A program made the translations under genes and the position numbers. This document shows, piece after piece, positions 46,049 to 55,129 of a stretch of DNA of 64,000 nucleotides. Within the stretch, counting starts at the first letter, position 1. Every line of letters begins with the position of its first letter. The notes under the pieces were generated by a model. That model was not told where the DNA came from, made no database searches, and was given only the letters and a program-made list of their open reading frames with translations. The stretch lies in the NCBI RefSeq assembly GCF_030162935.1, contig NZ_JASAUZ010000001.1:496001-560000 (forward strand), in the 5' to 3' direction. The DNA comes from Comamonas halotolerans (GTDB taxonomy: Bacteria > Pseudomonadota > Gammaproteobacteria > Burkholderiales > Burkholderiaceae_C).

Positions 46049-47857
46049 TCAGCGCAGTGGTGGTGTGGCAGCCATGACTTCAGCCAAAGTAGTCACCCCT
46101 TCAGCCACACGCAAAGCGCCGGAAACACGCAATGGCCGCATGCCGTCCTGTACAGCTTGGCGACGTAATACATCCATGGAAGGGCTTGCGTTGATATGCT
46201 GCTGCAAGGCATCGCTGCTGATCAGCAGCTCATACAAACCCATACGCCCCTTGAATCCAGTCATACGGCATGCTTCACAGCCTACGGCTTGATAGGGTTT
46301 GTAATTGCCGTTGAACTTCCAAGGACGCATCACCTCGGCAAGCGCCTGTGCAGTTGTCTGCTCATCTGGCTGTTTGCACAGTGGGCACAGCACGCGAACC
46401 AGACGCTGCGCCAAGATACCCAACAAAGTTGCGTTGAGCAGATATGGAGGCACGCCCAGTTCCATCAAACGGCTCACTGCGCTGGGCGCATCATTGGTAT
46501 GCAAGGTTGAAAACACCAGGTGCCCGGTCAGCGCCGCTTGCACTGCCATCTCCGCTGTGGCGGTATCCCGGATTTCACCCACCATGATGATGTCCGGGTC
46601 CTGACGCATCAATGCCCGCAAGCCCTCGGTAAAGCCGAAGTCCAGCAGCGGTTGCACCTGGGTTTGATTGAATGCCGGCTCAATCATCTCGATGGGGTCT
46701 TCCACCGTGCTGACGTTGACTTCTTCAGTGGCCACACGCTTGAGCGTGGAGTACAGCGTGGTGGTCTTGCCCGAGCCTGTGGGGCCGGTAACCAAAATGA
46801 TGCCGTGCGGGCGTTGCACCAAAGCTTCCCAGCGCTGGGCATCGTGGGCCATGAAACCTAGCTGATCGAGCTGCTTGATGGTGTTATCAGGATCAAAGAT
46901 ACGCATCACCATCTTCTCGCCAAACGCCGTAGGCAAGGTAGAAAGACGCATTTCAATTTCTTCACCACGCGGATTGCGGGTCTTGATACGTCCGTCCAGT
47001 GGGCGGCGCTTTTCCACCACATCCATGCGCCCCAGCAGCTTGATACGCGCAATCATGGCATTGAGCACCCCCATGGGCATGCGATACACCGCATGCAATA
47101 CGCCGTCTATGCGAAACCGGATCACGCCTTGCTCACGGCGTGGCTCCAGGTGGATATCGCTGGCCCGCTGGTCAAAAGCGTATTGCCACAGCCAATCGAC
47201 CACGCGTATAACGCCGGTGTCATTGGCATCAAGCTGCTTGTTGGTACGCCCCAACTCCACGAGTTGTTCGAAACTGGCCGCCGAAGATGCCCCACCGTTT
47301 TTCTGTGCAGAACGTACCGAGTTCGCCAAGGCGTAGAACTCTGCGGTGCAGCGCAGAATTTCCGCTGGATTAGCCATCACGCGGCGTACGGATTTGCGGG
47401 TCTGACGCTCAACCTCAGCCACCCAGTGCACGACAAATGGCTCCGAAGTTGCCACCACGATTTCCGTGGTACCGACCTGCAAAGGGAGCACCTTGTGTCG
47501 CTGCGCATAAGGCGCACTCATGGCTTCGCCTACACGACCCACATCCACCTTGAGCGGATCAATGCGCTGGTAATCCATGCCGGTGCTGGCAGCCACAAAC
47601 TCTGTCAGCGCCTCTATGTCCAATGGCGCGCCATCTCTTGCTCGCACGACCCCCACGCTAGCCAGCCGCAGCAATGGGTGCTGGCTGCTTTCCGCAGTGG
47701 CACAACGCGCTGACACCCGTTCCGCCTCGGCGGCATCGATCACGCCATCTTCACGCAACCATTGCAGCACCAGGCGCCACTCCAGCGCACATCCACTGTG
47801 GGGTCCGTCTACGGCGCGCAGGGATCGAGAGGAGGAGGGTTTGATGAAATCAGTCAT
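46049..47857 (-). CDS. GspE/PulE/PilB-family secretion ATPase
   Basis: A 602-residue AAA-type ATPase of the type II secretion/type IV pilus assembly class. It has an N-terminal domain (about 20-175, LLRLASVGVVRARDGAPLD and the VLPLQVGTTEIVVATSEP region), the RASDIHLEPR and GVIRFRIDGVL blocks, Walker A GPTGSGKT (358-365), the Asp box VEDPIE, Walker B DPDIIMVGEIRD and a C-terminal zinc motif (CPLCKQ...CEACRMTGFKGR). No other secretion or pilus gene is adjacent, so the partner machine is encoded elsewhere. It lies 47 bases after the spermidine-synthase-like gene. Confidence 0.88.
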   Translation of the reverse strand: MTDFIKPSSSRSLRAVDGPHSGCALEWRLVLQWLREDGVIDAAEAERVSARCATAESSQHPLLRLASVGVVRARDGAPLDIEALTEFVAASTGMDYQRIDPLKVDVGRVGEAMSAPYAQRHKVLPLQVGTTEIVVATSEPFVVHWVAEVERQTRKSVRRVMANPAEILRCTAEFYALANSVRSAQKNGGASSAASFEQLVELGRTNKQLDANDTGVIRVVDWLWQYAFDQRASDIHLEPRREQGVIRFRIDGVLHAVYRMPMGVLNAMIARIKLLGRMDVVEKRRPLDGRIKTRNPRGEEIEMRLSTLPTAFGEKMVMRIFDPDNTIKQLDQLGFMAHDAQRWEALVQRPHGIILVTGPTGSGKTTTLYSTLKRVATEEVNVSTVEDPIEMIEPAFNQTQVQPLLDFGFTEGLRALMRQDPDIIMVGEIRDTATAEMAVQAALTGHLVFSTLHTNDAPSAVSRLMELGVPPYLLNATLLGILAQRLVRVLCPLCKQPDEQTTAQALAEVMRPWKFNGNYKPYQAVGCEACRMTGFKGRMGLYELLISSDALQQHINASPSMDVLRRQAVQDGMRPLRVSGALRVAEGVTTLAEVMAATPPLR

Positions 47858-47904
47858 GGCAGCAAGAAAAAAAGCTCCCTCTACTTTACGAGCTTCTCCT
47901 GCTC

Positions 47905-48696
47905 CTACTTCTGCGCCGAATCAGCCACGCGCTTGAAAACCTTGAGCCATTTGGTTGCTGGCAAATCCCAGCGCGCCTGCACAGCTTCCGACCGCAACTT
48001 CAGTTCATCCCGGGAAAGTGGTGTCGCCACACGCTGTGCCAACACAATGGTATTGCCTTCCCGCGTAGGCTTGAACGCCCAAACGTTCTCAGCACCAAAG
48101 GCCTCGCTGATCTTGTCGAGACTTCGCTGATAGCTGGAAGCACGACCAAACAGATTCACCGTCATGCAACCTTCAGGCGTCAGCATGTTTCGGCAGTCTG
48201 CATAGAACTCCACGCTGTCAAGCACCGGGGCTGCAGCATTGTGGTCATACAAATCCACCTGCAAGGCGTCCACCGCACCCTGCCAGCGTGGCTTCAAGAT
48301 TTCCATGGAAGCGTCGCCCAGCACCACCTCCAGCATTTCGTTATCCGGTGGTAGTTTGAACCAGCTGCGGCAGATGTTGACCACCAATGGGTTGATCTCA
48401 ATCGCCGTGGTGTGCATCTTGAGTTTTTTGTAGTGAAACTTGGTCAGTGCCGCAGCGCCCAGACCCAGCTGTACCGCTTTGCGCTTTGTCAGGCTTTCTG
48501 GTTCCACAAACAGCAGCCAGGCCATCATGCGCTGCACATATTCGAGATCAATCTCGAAGGGAGCCTTGAGCTTCATGGAACCCTGCACCCACGGCGTACC
48601 CAGGTGCAAATAGCGCGAGACACCGTCGTCCGACACGCTCACCTGAGGCATTTCCTCTTCCAGTTGCTTGCTTGAAATTTTCTTGCGTGCTGCCAC
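47905..48696 (-). CDS. Spermidine synthase-like SAM-dependent methyltransferase fold protein
   Basis: The 263-residue protein has the Rossmann core of the spermidine synthase family (AVQLGLGAAALTKFHYKKL, TAIEINPLVVNICRSWF, VVLGDASMEIL and ALQVDLYDHNAAAPVLDS). The aminopropyltransferase GGGDGG loop reads GLGAAAL, so polyamine synthesis is doubtful. The N-terminus is Lys-rich. The start is GTG 48696 with a nearby AGGGAG. It sits between a DNA glycosylase and gspE on the same strand. The real function is unknown. Confidence 0.75.
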   Translation of the reverse strand: MAARKKISSKQLEEEMPQVSVSDDGVSRYLHLGTPWVQGSMKLKAPFEIDLEYVQRMMAWLLFVEPESLTKRKAVQLGLGAAALTKFHYKKLKMHTTAIEINPLVVNICRSWFKLPPDNEMLEVVLGDASMEILKPRWQGAVDALQVDLYDHNAAAPVLDSVEFYADCRNMLTPEGCMTVNLFGRASSYQRSLDKISEAFGAENVWAFKPTREGNTIVLAQRVATPLSRDELKLRSEAVQARWDLPATKWLKVFKRVADSAQK

Positions 48697-48715
48697 AACT
48701 CCCTCTTTCTTTACG

Positions 48716-49264
48716 TTACAGGCCTGCCGCCTGCATTACTTCTCGCCATGCCTGGAGCTTGCGCTCGAAACTCATGGCTGCATTGGCCGGGCTGGTCGAT
48801 GGCAGTTTGTAGACCTTCAGCCCCAAGCCCTGCAGTTTGGCCGCGTGCTTGAAGCTTTCCCCGCCGTTATGGGCCACAGCATGCAGTTGCGGACAACGCC
48901 GTTGCAAGGACGGAAAGTCATTCACCTGCGGCGTTCGAATCGCACTATCCAGGCTGCCCTGGCGCTCACAGCTGTCATAGACATCCCACAAACCCAGGCC
49001 ACGTTCCAGCAACCACTCGCAGCGCGCCGCATAATCACTTCGATCAGGCTGCGCATGTTCTGGCCACAGGGCCGCCAAAATAGGCCACAGCTTGTTTTGC
49101 GGATGTGCGTAATACTGCTGCGCCTGCAGCGAAGCCACACCGGGGAAGCTGCCCAAAATCACCAAACGTGTGCGTGCGTCGGCCACCGGAGGCAGTCCTT
49201 GCAACCGCATCATCTTTTCTGCAAATGCCTCAGTCATGACTGGGCATTGTGCGGTCAAATCCAT
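48716..49264 (-). CDS. DNA-deoxyinosine glycosylase (uracil-DNA glycosylase superfamily)
   Basis: The 182-residue protein has the hypoxanthine-DNA glycosylase pattern: LVILGSFPGVASLQAQQYY and AHPQNKLWPIL, then LWDVYDSCERQGSLDSAI and the KVYKLPSTSPANAAMSF motif. The family removes deaminated adenine (hypoxanthine) from DNA. ATG 49264 is used because an AGGG lies 8 bases upstream; ATG 49237 is closer to the homologous core but has no ribosome site. It lies between tatD and the spermidine-synthase-like gene. Confidence 0.83.
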   Translation of the reverse strand: MDLTAQCPVMTEAFAEKMMRLQGLPPVADARTRLVILGSFPGVASLQAQQYYAHPQNKLWPILAALWPEHAQPDRSDYAARCEWLLERGLGLWDVYDSCERQGSLDSAIRTPQVNDFPSLQRRCPQLHAVAHNGGESFKHAAKLQGLGLKVYKLPSTSPANAAMSFERKLQAWREVMQAAGL

Positions 49265-49335
49265 GCCGCTTGCCCTGGGTGGAGTTTTCATCAGTCCAGC
49301 TCGACGCACTGCGCCAGGCAGCAACCCACCCAGTC

Positions 49336-50163
49336 TTAATGCTTCGCCAGTGCGGGCAAACCGCGCAAGGCAGCACGAGCGTTGCGCCCAGTCGCGTCGG
49401 CCAGCGCATCGGCGCTAATGCCTCGCAGCGCCGCTACTTCCTGTGCAATACGCGGCAGCTGCGCCGGGCTGTTTCGCCCCTGCTGCTTCCCTGCTGCACG
49501 CTCCTGCGCAGTGGTGTAAATCCAGTGTGGCTGAATGTCTGGAGCGTCAGTCTCCATGACCATGCTTTCCAACGGCAGCGTGGCGGCCATCTCTCGCAGT
49601 TTTCGCGCACGCTCGTAAGTCACAGCGCCACCAAAACCGAGTTTGAAACCCAGGTCGATAAAGGTTTTGGCCTGCTGCAAGCTGCCGTTGAAAGCGTGGG
49701 CAATACCGCCTACCACCGGTGCGGCCCGCAAGGTTTTCAGCAAACGATCACTGCTTTTGCGCACATGCAAAATCACAGGCAGCTGAAACTCCTGGGCCAC
49801 CTGAATTTGCTGCTCGTAAAACCAGATCTGCTTGTCTGCATCCAGCCCCGGCACAAAAAAGTCCAGCCCGATCTCCCCCACCGCCACCAGATGGGGGTCA
49901 TCCTTGACCTCGGCCAGCAACTCCCGCAATGCCGTGATATCTGCCTCTTGCGCATGCGGTGTGTACAAGGGGTGGATGCCCAGCGCGTAGCTGTCTTTGT
50001 GACGATGTGCCAGCGCAATGACTTCGCGCCAGTGTGTGCGCTGCACAGCCGGAATGACGATATGGTCCACACCCGCCGCACGCGCATCGGCTCGCACTTG
50101 CGCGCGATCTGCACTGAACTCTGCAGCATCCAGGTGGCAGTGGGTGTCAATCCAGACAGTCAT
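49336..50163 (-). CDS. TatD-family metal-dependent hydrolase
   Basis: The 275-residue TIM-barrel protein begins MTVWIDTHCHLD (the HxH metal motif) and has GEIGLDFF (bridging Glu), LPVILHVRKSS, GGIAHAFNGS and VMETDAPDIQP. TatD proteins are 3'-5' exonucleases or DNases; this branch (YjjV-like) is less studied. ATG 50163 starts at the HxH strand as in homologues. It lies 72 bases after lolD, a conserved neighbourhood. Confidence 0.9.
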   Translation of the reverse strand: MTVWIDTHCHLDAAEFSADRAQVRADARAAGVDHIVIPAVQRTHWREVIALAHRHKDSYALGIHPLYTPHAQEADITALRELLAEVKDDPHLVAVGEIGLDFFVPGLDADKQIWFYEQQIQVAQEFQLPVILHVRKSSDRLLKTLRAAPVVGGIAHAFNGSLQQAKTFIDLGFKLGFGGAVTYERARKLREMAATLPLESMVMETDAPDIQPHWIYTTAQERAAGKQQGRNSPAQLPRIAQEVAALRGISADALADATGRNARAALRGLPALAKH

Positions 50164-50235
50164 GTTCAGACCCCTTAGCTTGCTGGCTTGGCAACGCGGC
50201 TGACAGTGCGCCAACACCAGTCCACGATCGCCTGC

Positions 50236-50916
50236 TTACTCTGACAAGCGCCCTTTGACCAGACGCACCACGCGGTCACATTTGGCGGCCAGGCTTTCGT
50301 CGTGCGTGACCATGACAAAAGCCGTACCCTGTGTGCGCGCCAGCTCCAGCATCAACGCAAACACACCATCTGCGGTGCTGCGATCCAGGTTTCCGGTCGG
50401 CTCATCAGCCAGCACGCAGGCCGGCTGTGTGACCAGCGCCCGCGCAATTGCCACCCGCTGTCGCTCGCCCCCGGACAACTCCGCCGGGCGGTGCGCCATG
50501 CGTGCGCTCAAGCCCACTGCGGCCAGTATGCGCGCTGCTTGTTCACTCGCCTGCTCCTTGCTTTCTCGACGGATACGCAGCGGCATGGCCACATTGTCTT
50601 GGGCACTGAACTCCGGCAACAAATGGTGAAACTGGTAGATAAAACCCAGGTGCAGGTTACGCAACACGCCCTGATTCTTGGGACTGAGCGTGTGAATGGG
50701 CGCCCCCATCAAGTGCACACTGCCTTGCGTGGGCCCGTCCAGGCCACCCAGCAAATGCAGCAGCGTGCTTTTACCGGAGCCAGAGGCTCCCACAATGGCC
50801 AGCGTTTCTCCGGCATGGACCTTCAAGTCCACGTCCTGGAGCACGTGCACATTCAGGTGCCCATCTTCGAAGCGCTTGGAGAGATGGCGCGCTTCCAGAA
50901 CTACTTGATCACTCAT
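50236..50916 (-). CDS. lolD: Lipoprotein-releasing system ATP-binding protein LolD
   Basis: The ATPase of the Lol complex, 226 residues, drives release of outer-membrane lipoproteins from the inner membrane. Visible motifs are Walker [10 protein letters not shown] (43-51), the [15 protein letters not shown] signature, Walker [12 protein letters not shown], and the LolD-type Q-loop region [17 protein letters not shown]. Its first codons overlap the lolC end by 8 bases, so they are translationally coupled. The start is ATG 50916. Confidence 0.96.
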   Translation of the reverse strand: MSDQVVLEARHLSKRFEDGHLNVHVLQDVDLKVHAGETLAIVGASGSGKSTLLHLLGGLDGPTQGSVHLMGAPIHTLSPKNQGVLRNLHLGFIYQFHHLLPEFSAQDNVAMPLRIRRESKEQASEQAARILAAVGLSARMAHRPAELSGGERQRVAIARALVTQPACVLADEPTGNLDRSTADGVFALMLELARTQGTAFVMVTHDESLAAKCDRVVRLVKGRLSE

Positions 50917-52162
50917 AGCGCAACGCCTCCGCAGGATTGACACGGCTGGCACGCCAGCTGGGGTAAAGGGTTGCCAAAAACGCCATCACCAAGGAGATGA
51001 TGGCAATGGGCACGATATCGCTGCTTTGCGGCTCACTCGGCATTTTGCTGATCAGATAAATATCTTTGGGCAAGAAACTGGCCCCCAGCATCTGCTCAAT
51101 AGCAGGCACGATGACATCGATATTCAGCGCCACCAAGAGGCCTAGTGCCACGCCGGCCACCGTCCCGATCACCCCGACCATCGCACCTTGCACCATGAAG
51201 ATGCCCATGATGGAGGCTGGCGAAGCGCCCAGCGTGCGCAAAATGGCAATATCAGCACGCTTGTCTGTCACCGTCATCACCAGCATCGACACCAGATTGA
51301 ACGCAGCCACCGCCACGATCAAGGTCAAGATGATGAACATCATGCGTTTTTCCACCTGCACGGCAGCAAACCATGTCTTGTTTTGCTGCGTCCAGTCACG
51401 CAGATACAAAAACTCCGTGATCATGCCCGTCAGCTCCTGCGTCACACGTGGCGCTTCATGCAGGTCTTTGAGCTTCAGGCGTATACCTGTGGGACCTTCT
51501 AGGCGGAAGATGCGCTGTGCATCTTCGTAGTGCAGCATGGCCATGGAAGAGTCGTACTCGTAGTGCCCAGAGTCAAAAGTGCCTGCCACTGTCATCTGCT
51601 TGAGGCGTGGCACCACACCGGCGGGCGTCACCTGCCCACTGGGCGCGATCAGCGTCACCGTGTCACCTTCAACCACCCCCATCTGTCGCGCCAGTTCCTT
51701 GCCCAACACAATGTTGAAGCTGCCGGGCACCAGTTGCTTGAGCACTTCGGCATTGGTGGCCGCCAGATCGGTCACCTCGCCTTCACGCGCCGGATCAATG
51801 CCGCGCACCAGTGCGCCTTTCATATCTTCGCCGCGTGCAATCAGCCCTTGAGCAGCCACAAAAGGCGCTGCACCCACCACGTCAGGGTGTTGCTTGGCCT
51901 GCATCATGGTGGTGTTCACATCCATCATGGCCTGGCCATTGGGCGCGAAAATCTCAATGTGCGACACCACACTGAGCATGCGATCACGCACTTCTTTCTG
52001 GAATCCATTCATCACGCTGATCACGATGATCAAAGCGGCAACCCCCAGAGACATGCAGAGCATGGAGACCCCGGAGATGAAGGAAATAAAACCATTGCGT
52101 CGTGTGGCGCGGCCAGCGCGCGTGTAGCGCCAGCCCAAAACTAGTTCGTAGGGAATTTTCAT
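50909..52162 (-). CDS. lolC: Lipoprotein-releasing system permease LolC/LolE
   Basis: A 417-residue permease with one N-terminal membrane helix (about 23-47), a large periplasmic domain (about 50-265) and three C-terminal helices (about 270-295, 317-350, 380-400). Signatures are [50 protein letters not shown] and the C-terminal [18 protein letters not shown]. It is the only Lol permease here, so the complex may be a homodimer (LolF-type) instead of LolC plus LolE. ATG 52162 is set by homology. It is divergent from the rpfE-type gene (87 bases). Confidence 0.94.
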   Translation of the reverse strand: MKIPYELVLGWRYTRAGRATRRNGFISFISGVSMLCMSLGVAALIIVISVMNGFQKEVRDRMLSVVSHIEIFAPNGQAMMDVNTTMMQAKQHPDVVGAAPFVAAQGLIARGEDMKGALVRGIDPAREGEVTDLAATNAEVLKQLVPGSFNIVLGKELARQMGVVEGDTVTLIAPSGQVTPAGVVPRLKQMTVAGTFDSGHYEYDSSMAMLHYEDAQRIFRLEGPTGIRLKLKDLHEAPRVTQELTGMITEFLYLRDWTQQNKTWFAAVQVEKRMMFIILTLIVAVAAFNLVSMLVMTVTDKRADIAILRTLGASPASIMGIFMVQGAMVGVIGTVAGVALGLLVALNIDVIVPAIEQMLGASFLPKDIYLISKMPSEPQSSDIVPIAIISLVMAFLATLYPSWRASRVNPAEALRYE

Positions 52163-52249
52163 ACGTAAGCGCCATTGTGGCATTGGCAGCAGGGCAGGCT
52201 TGTCATACAAGGCTGACGAGATGTAGCGGTTTAGGGACAATACAGGTCT

Positions 52250-53254
52250 ATGCCGTCCTCTGCCCTGCCCGTTTTACCTCTGCCATTTGCCGTAGCCAAT
52301 GGCAAAGCCCACCACCAGCACCTCATCTTGCCGTATGCGGCTTTGCAGGATGACAGCTGCCAGCATGTGCTCAAGAACCTGGCATTGCCGCAGCTGGAAC
52401 AATTGTTTCCTTTGCTCACCTCCAGCCATGTGGATGAAGGAACCTCGAGTGACCCCATTCCTCCGCACGAACGTGCTGTGGCCCATTTATGGGGGCTGAA
52501 TCCCCGAGCCCCCGCTTGGGCAGCCTTGGCGCAGACGGAGGCGCCAGCACAAGCCTGTGCATGGATGACACTGTGCCACTGGACTGCCGGTGCTGATCAG
52601 GTACGCATGGATGACCCCGCCACGCTACCACTGGACATGGAACAGGCACAGGCCCTGCACGACGTGCTTCAGCCCTGGTTTGCAGAAGATGGTCTGCGGC
52701 TGGAAATTGTGGCGCCTGGACGCTGGTGCATCCACGGTGAGCCGCTGCAAGGACTGGACACCGCCTCGCTGGACCGCGTACTGCTGCGTGATGTGACCCC
52801 CTGGTTGCCCCAGGTTGCAGCGGCACGCAAACTGCAACGTCTGCACAGCGAAGTGCAGATGCTGCTCTACAACCATGCATTCAATGCCCAGCGCAGCGAA
52901 CGCGGCCAGCCTCCCATCAATGCGTTTTGGCTGCATGGCGCAGGTCAGCTAAGTGTCGATGCCTGGCAGGCAGCACGTACACTGCAAAAAGTGGCCCCCG
53001 TAAAAATCGTGGACAGCCTGCGTCAAGCGGCCTTACGCCAGGATTGGCCTGCATGGAAAGCGGCCTGGATGGCCGCCGACGCCGGCCCGATTGGTCAGGT
53101 ACTGGCGCACGTGCAACTGGGCGGTACAGCCACAGTAACCTTCTGTGGTGAAAACCATGTCCGCAGCTTCACCACCAAACGTCGCGGTTTTGCCGACAAA
53201 ATCAAGAACTATTTCAGCCCCCAGCGCTTTGCTGGATTGCACCAAGCGCTATGA
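52250..53254 (+). CDS. RpfE-type conserved protein (COG4255-like) upstream of recJ
   Basis: The 334-residue cytoplasmic protein is the conserved Burkholderiales/Xanthomonas gene that precedes or follows recJ and is called RpfE in Xanthomonas. It has no known domain with activity; visible segments are PERAVAHLWGLNPRAPAWAA-like (HERAVAHLWGL), LPLDMEQAQALHDVLQPWFAEDG, RSERGQPPINAFWLHGAGQL, and a Cys-free C-terminus with RSFTTKRRGFADKIKNYF. Homologues are sometimes labelled phosphoglycerate mutase-like, but I see no such catalytic motif. Its stop overlaps the recJ start by four bases. Confidence 0.75.
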   Translation: MPSSALPVLPLPFAVANGKAHHQHLILPYAALQDDSCQHVLKNLALPQLEQLFPLLTSSHVDEGTSSDPIPPHERAVAHLWGLNPRAPAWAALAQTEAPAQACAWMTLCHWTAGADQVRMDDPATLPLDMEQAQALHDVLQPWFAEDGLRLEIVAPGRWCIHGEPLQGLDTASLDRVLLRDVTPWLPQVAAARKLQRLHSEVQMLLYNHAFNAQRSERGQPPINAFWLHGAGQLSVDAWQAARTLQKVAPVKIVDSLRQAALRQDWPAWKAAWMAADAGPIGQVLAHVQLGGTATVTFCGENHVRSFTTKRRGFADKIKNYFSPQRFAGLHQAL

Positions 53255-54966
53255 AGATTATCGAGAGAGTGATACCGGAGAGCACCGTACAAAACCTGGT
53301 GCAATCAGGCATCTCCCCTTTGTTGGCCCGCCTGTATGTGGCACGCGGCGTGCAATCCTGTGATGAGCTGGATACCGGCCTGGGCAAGCTGCTGCCCCCT
53401 TCTGGTCTTAAAGGTATCCAGGAAGCAGCCTGCGTGCTGGCCGATGCCATCGCAGCGCAAAAACGCATTTGCATCGTGGCCGACTACGACTGCGACGGAG
53501 CCACCGCCTGCGCAGTCGGAGTGCGCGGGCTGCGCATGCTGGGCGCGCACCATGTCACCTACGAGGTGCCTGATCGCATCACCGATGGTTATGGCCTGTC
53601 CGCGCCCATTGCTCGCCGCGTGCATGCTGCTGGTCATGAGCTGTTGCTGACTGTAGACAATGGCATTGGCAGTGTGGACGGTGTGGCTGAAGCTATGAAA
53701 CTGGGCCTCACGGTGGTGGTAACCGACCACCACTTGCCAGGCGAAGTCCTGCCCACACCACACGCCATGGTCAACCCCAATCAGCCAGGCTGTACCTTCG
53801 AGAGCAAAGCCATGGCTGGCTGCGGCGTGATGTTCTATGTGCTGCTGATGCTGCGAGCCGAACTGCGAGCACGCGGTGTGTTCAACGCGCAGAACCAGCC
53901 CAAGCTGGATACTTTGCTGCCGCTTGTAGCGTTGGGCACCGTCGCCGATGTGGTCAAACTGGATGCCAACAATCGCCGCCTCGTGGCGCAAGGCCTGCAG
54001 CGCATTCGCAAAGGCCATATGCAAGCAGGCATTCGGGGCCTGTATGAAGCTTCTGGCCGCTCCTACCAGCAGGCCTCTACATCTGACTTTGGCTTTGCCC
54101 TGGGTCCACGCATCAATGCCGCAGGCCGTCTGGCTGATATGACGATTGGCATTGAGTGCCTGCTCACCGACAACGATGCTCAGGCGCTGGAACTGGCCCG
54201 TACGCTCAACAGCATCAACCGAGAACGCCAGGAAATGGAAAGCGGCATGCGCATGCAGGCCTTTGCTCTGGCCGATGAGCTGTTTGAGGACGGCACAACG
54301 CCACCTGCGGCCATCAGCGTGTTTGACCCGGACTTTCATGAAGGTGTAGTGGGCATTGTTGCCTCACGCGTCAAAGACCGCTTGCACCGGCCTACCTTTG
54401 TTTTCGCTGCCAGCCAGGCTGAGGGCAAGGCACACGAACTCAAGGGCTCTGGCCGCTCCATCCCCGGATTTCACTTGCGTGATGCGCTGGATCTGGTGGC
54501 AAAGCGCCACCCTGGCGTGCTGCTGCGCTTTGGTGGACACGCCATGGCCGCAGGCTGCACGATTGATGAAACGCGCTTTCACGAATTTGAACGCGCTTTC
54601 GCCCAGGTCGCCCAAGAATGGCTGGATGCCAAAACACTCACCCGTTGCGTGGAAACGGATGGCCCACTCGACCCAAGCTTCCGCCATGCCGCAATGGTGG
54701 AACAACTCAACCTTGAAGTGTGGGGCCAAGGCTTTGCCTACCCCACTTTCAGCGAGGACGTGGAAATTCTTTCCCAACGCCTCGTGGCAGAAAAGCATTT
54801 GAAACTGCAGGTACGCCACCGTGGCGATGTGGTGGATGGCATATGGTTTGGTCGCACCGAGCCCTTGCCCGACTGGGTGCACATGGCGTTTCGTCTGGAC
54901 ATCAATGAATTTCGAGGTGAGCGCAAAGTTCAGTTCTTGATCGAGGGAGCGGAAGGCAAATCCTGA
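53251..54966 (+). CDS. recJ: Single-stranded-DNA-specific exonuclease RecJ
   Basis: RecJ is a 5'-3' single-strand exonuclease in recombination and mismatch repair. The 571 residues show DHH-family motifs: ADYDCDGAT (77-85), VDNGIGS, VTDHHLPG with DHH at 159-161, ALGTVADVV, GPRINAAGRL, then the DHHA1 domain with GSGRSIPGFHLRDAL and GGHAMAAG, and a C-terminal OB-fold. It is translationally coupled to the rpfE-type gene through the ATGA overlap. A terminator for the convergent chemoreceptor gene lies 110 bases past its stop. Confidence 0.97.
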   Translation: MKIIERVIPESTVQNLVQSGISPLLARLYVARGVQSCDELDTGLGKLLPPSGLKGIQEAACVLADAIAAQKRICIVADYDCDGATACAVGVRGLRMLGAHHVTYEVPDRITDGYGLSAPIARRVHAAGHELLLTVDNGIGSVDGVAEAMKLGLTVVVTDHHLPGEVLPTPHAMVNPNQPGCTFESKAMAGCGVMFYVLLMLRAELRARGVFNAQNQPKLDTLLPLVALGTVADVVKLDANNRRLVAQGLQRIRKGHMQAGIRGLYEASGRSYQQASTSDFGFALGPRINAAGRLADMTIGIECLLTDNDAQALELARTLNSINRERQEMESGMRMQAFALADELFEDGTTPPAAISVFDPDFHEGVVGIVASRVKDRLHRPTFVFAASQAEGKAHELKGSGRSIPGFHLRDALDLVAKRHPGVLLRFGGHAMAAGCTIDETRFHEFERAFAQVAQEWLDAKTLTRCVETDGPLDPSFRHAAMVEQLNLEVWGQGFAYPTFSEDVEILSQRLVAEKHLKLQVRHRGDVVDGIWFGRTEPLPDWVHMAFRLDINEFRGERKVQFLIEGAEGKS

Positions 54967-55076
54967 GCACAGTGTGAGAAGTTGCCATCTGCACCAAACA
55001 CCCCCGCTGCGATCTATCAACAGCAAAGAGACATCTGCTTCAGATAAGCCATACTCTTCAACTTGCATTCATCATT

Positions 55077-55103
55077 AAAAAAGGCCTGCAATGCAGGCCT
55101 TTT
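55077..55103 (-). terminator. Terminator between recJ and the chemoreceptor gene
   Basis: AAAAGGCCTGC/GCAGGCCTTTT around a short AAT-type loop. On the minus strand six T residues follow, so it mainly ends the chemoreceptor transcript. Confidence 0.82.
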
Positions 55104-55129
55104 GAGCAGAGCATCAGAGCTTTTGGCTG

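Noticed and set aside
45799-46077. Plus-strand frames through the minisatellite encoding Asn-Thr-Thr or Pro-Pro-Thr repeats
   Set aside because: They are produced by the 9-bp repeat, have no ribosome site, and run into the gspE end; a true repeat protein is not supported.
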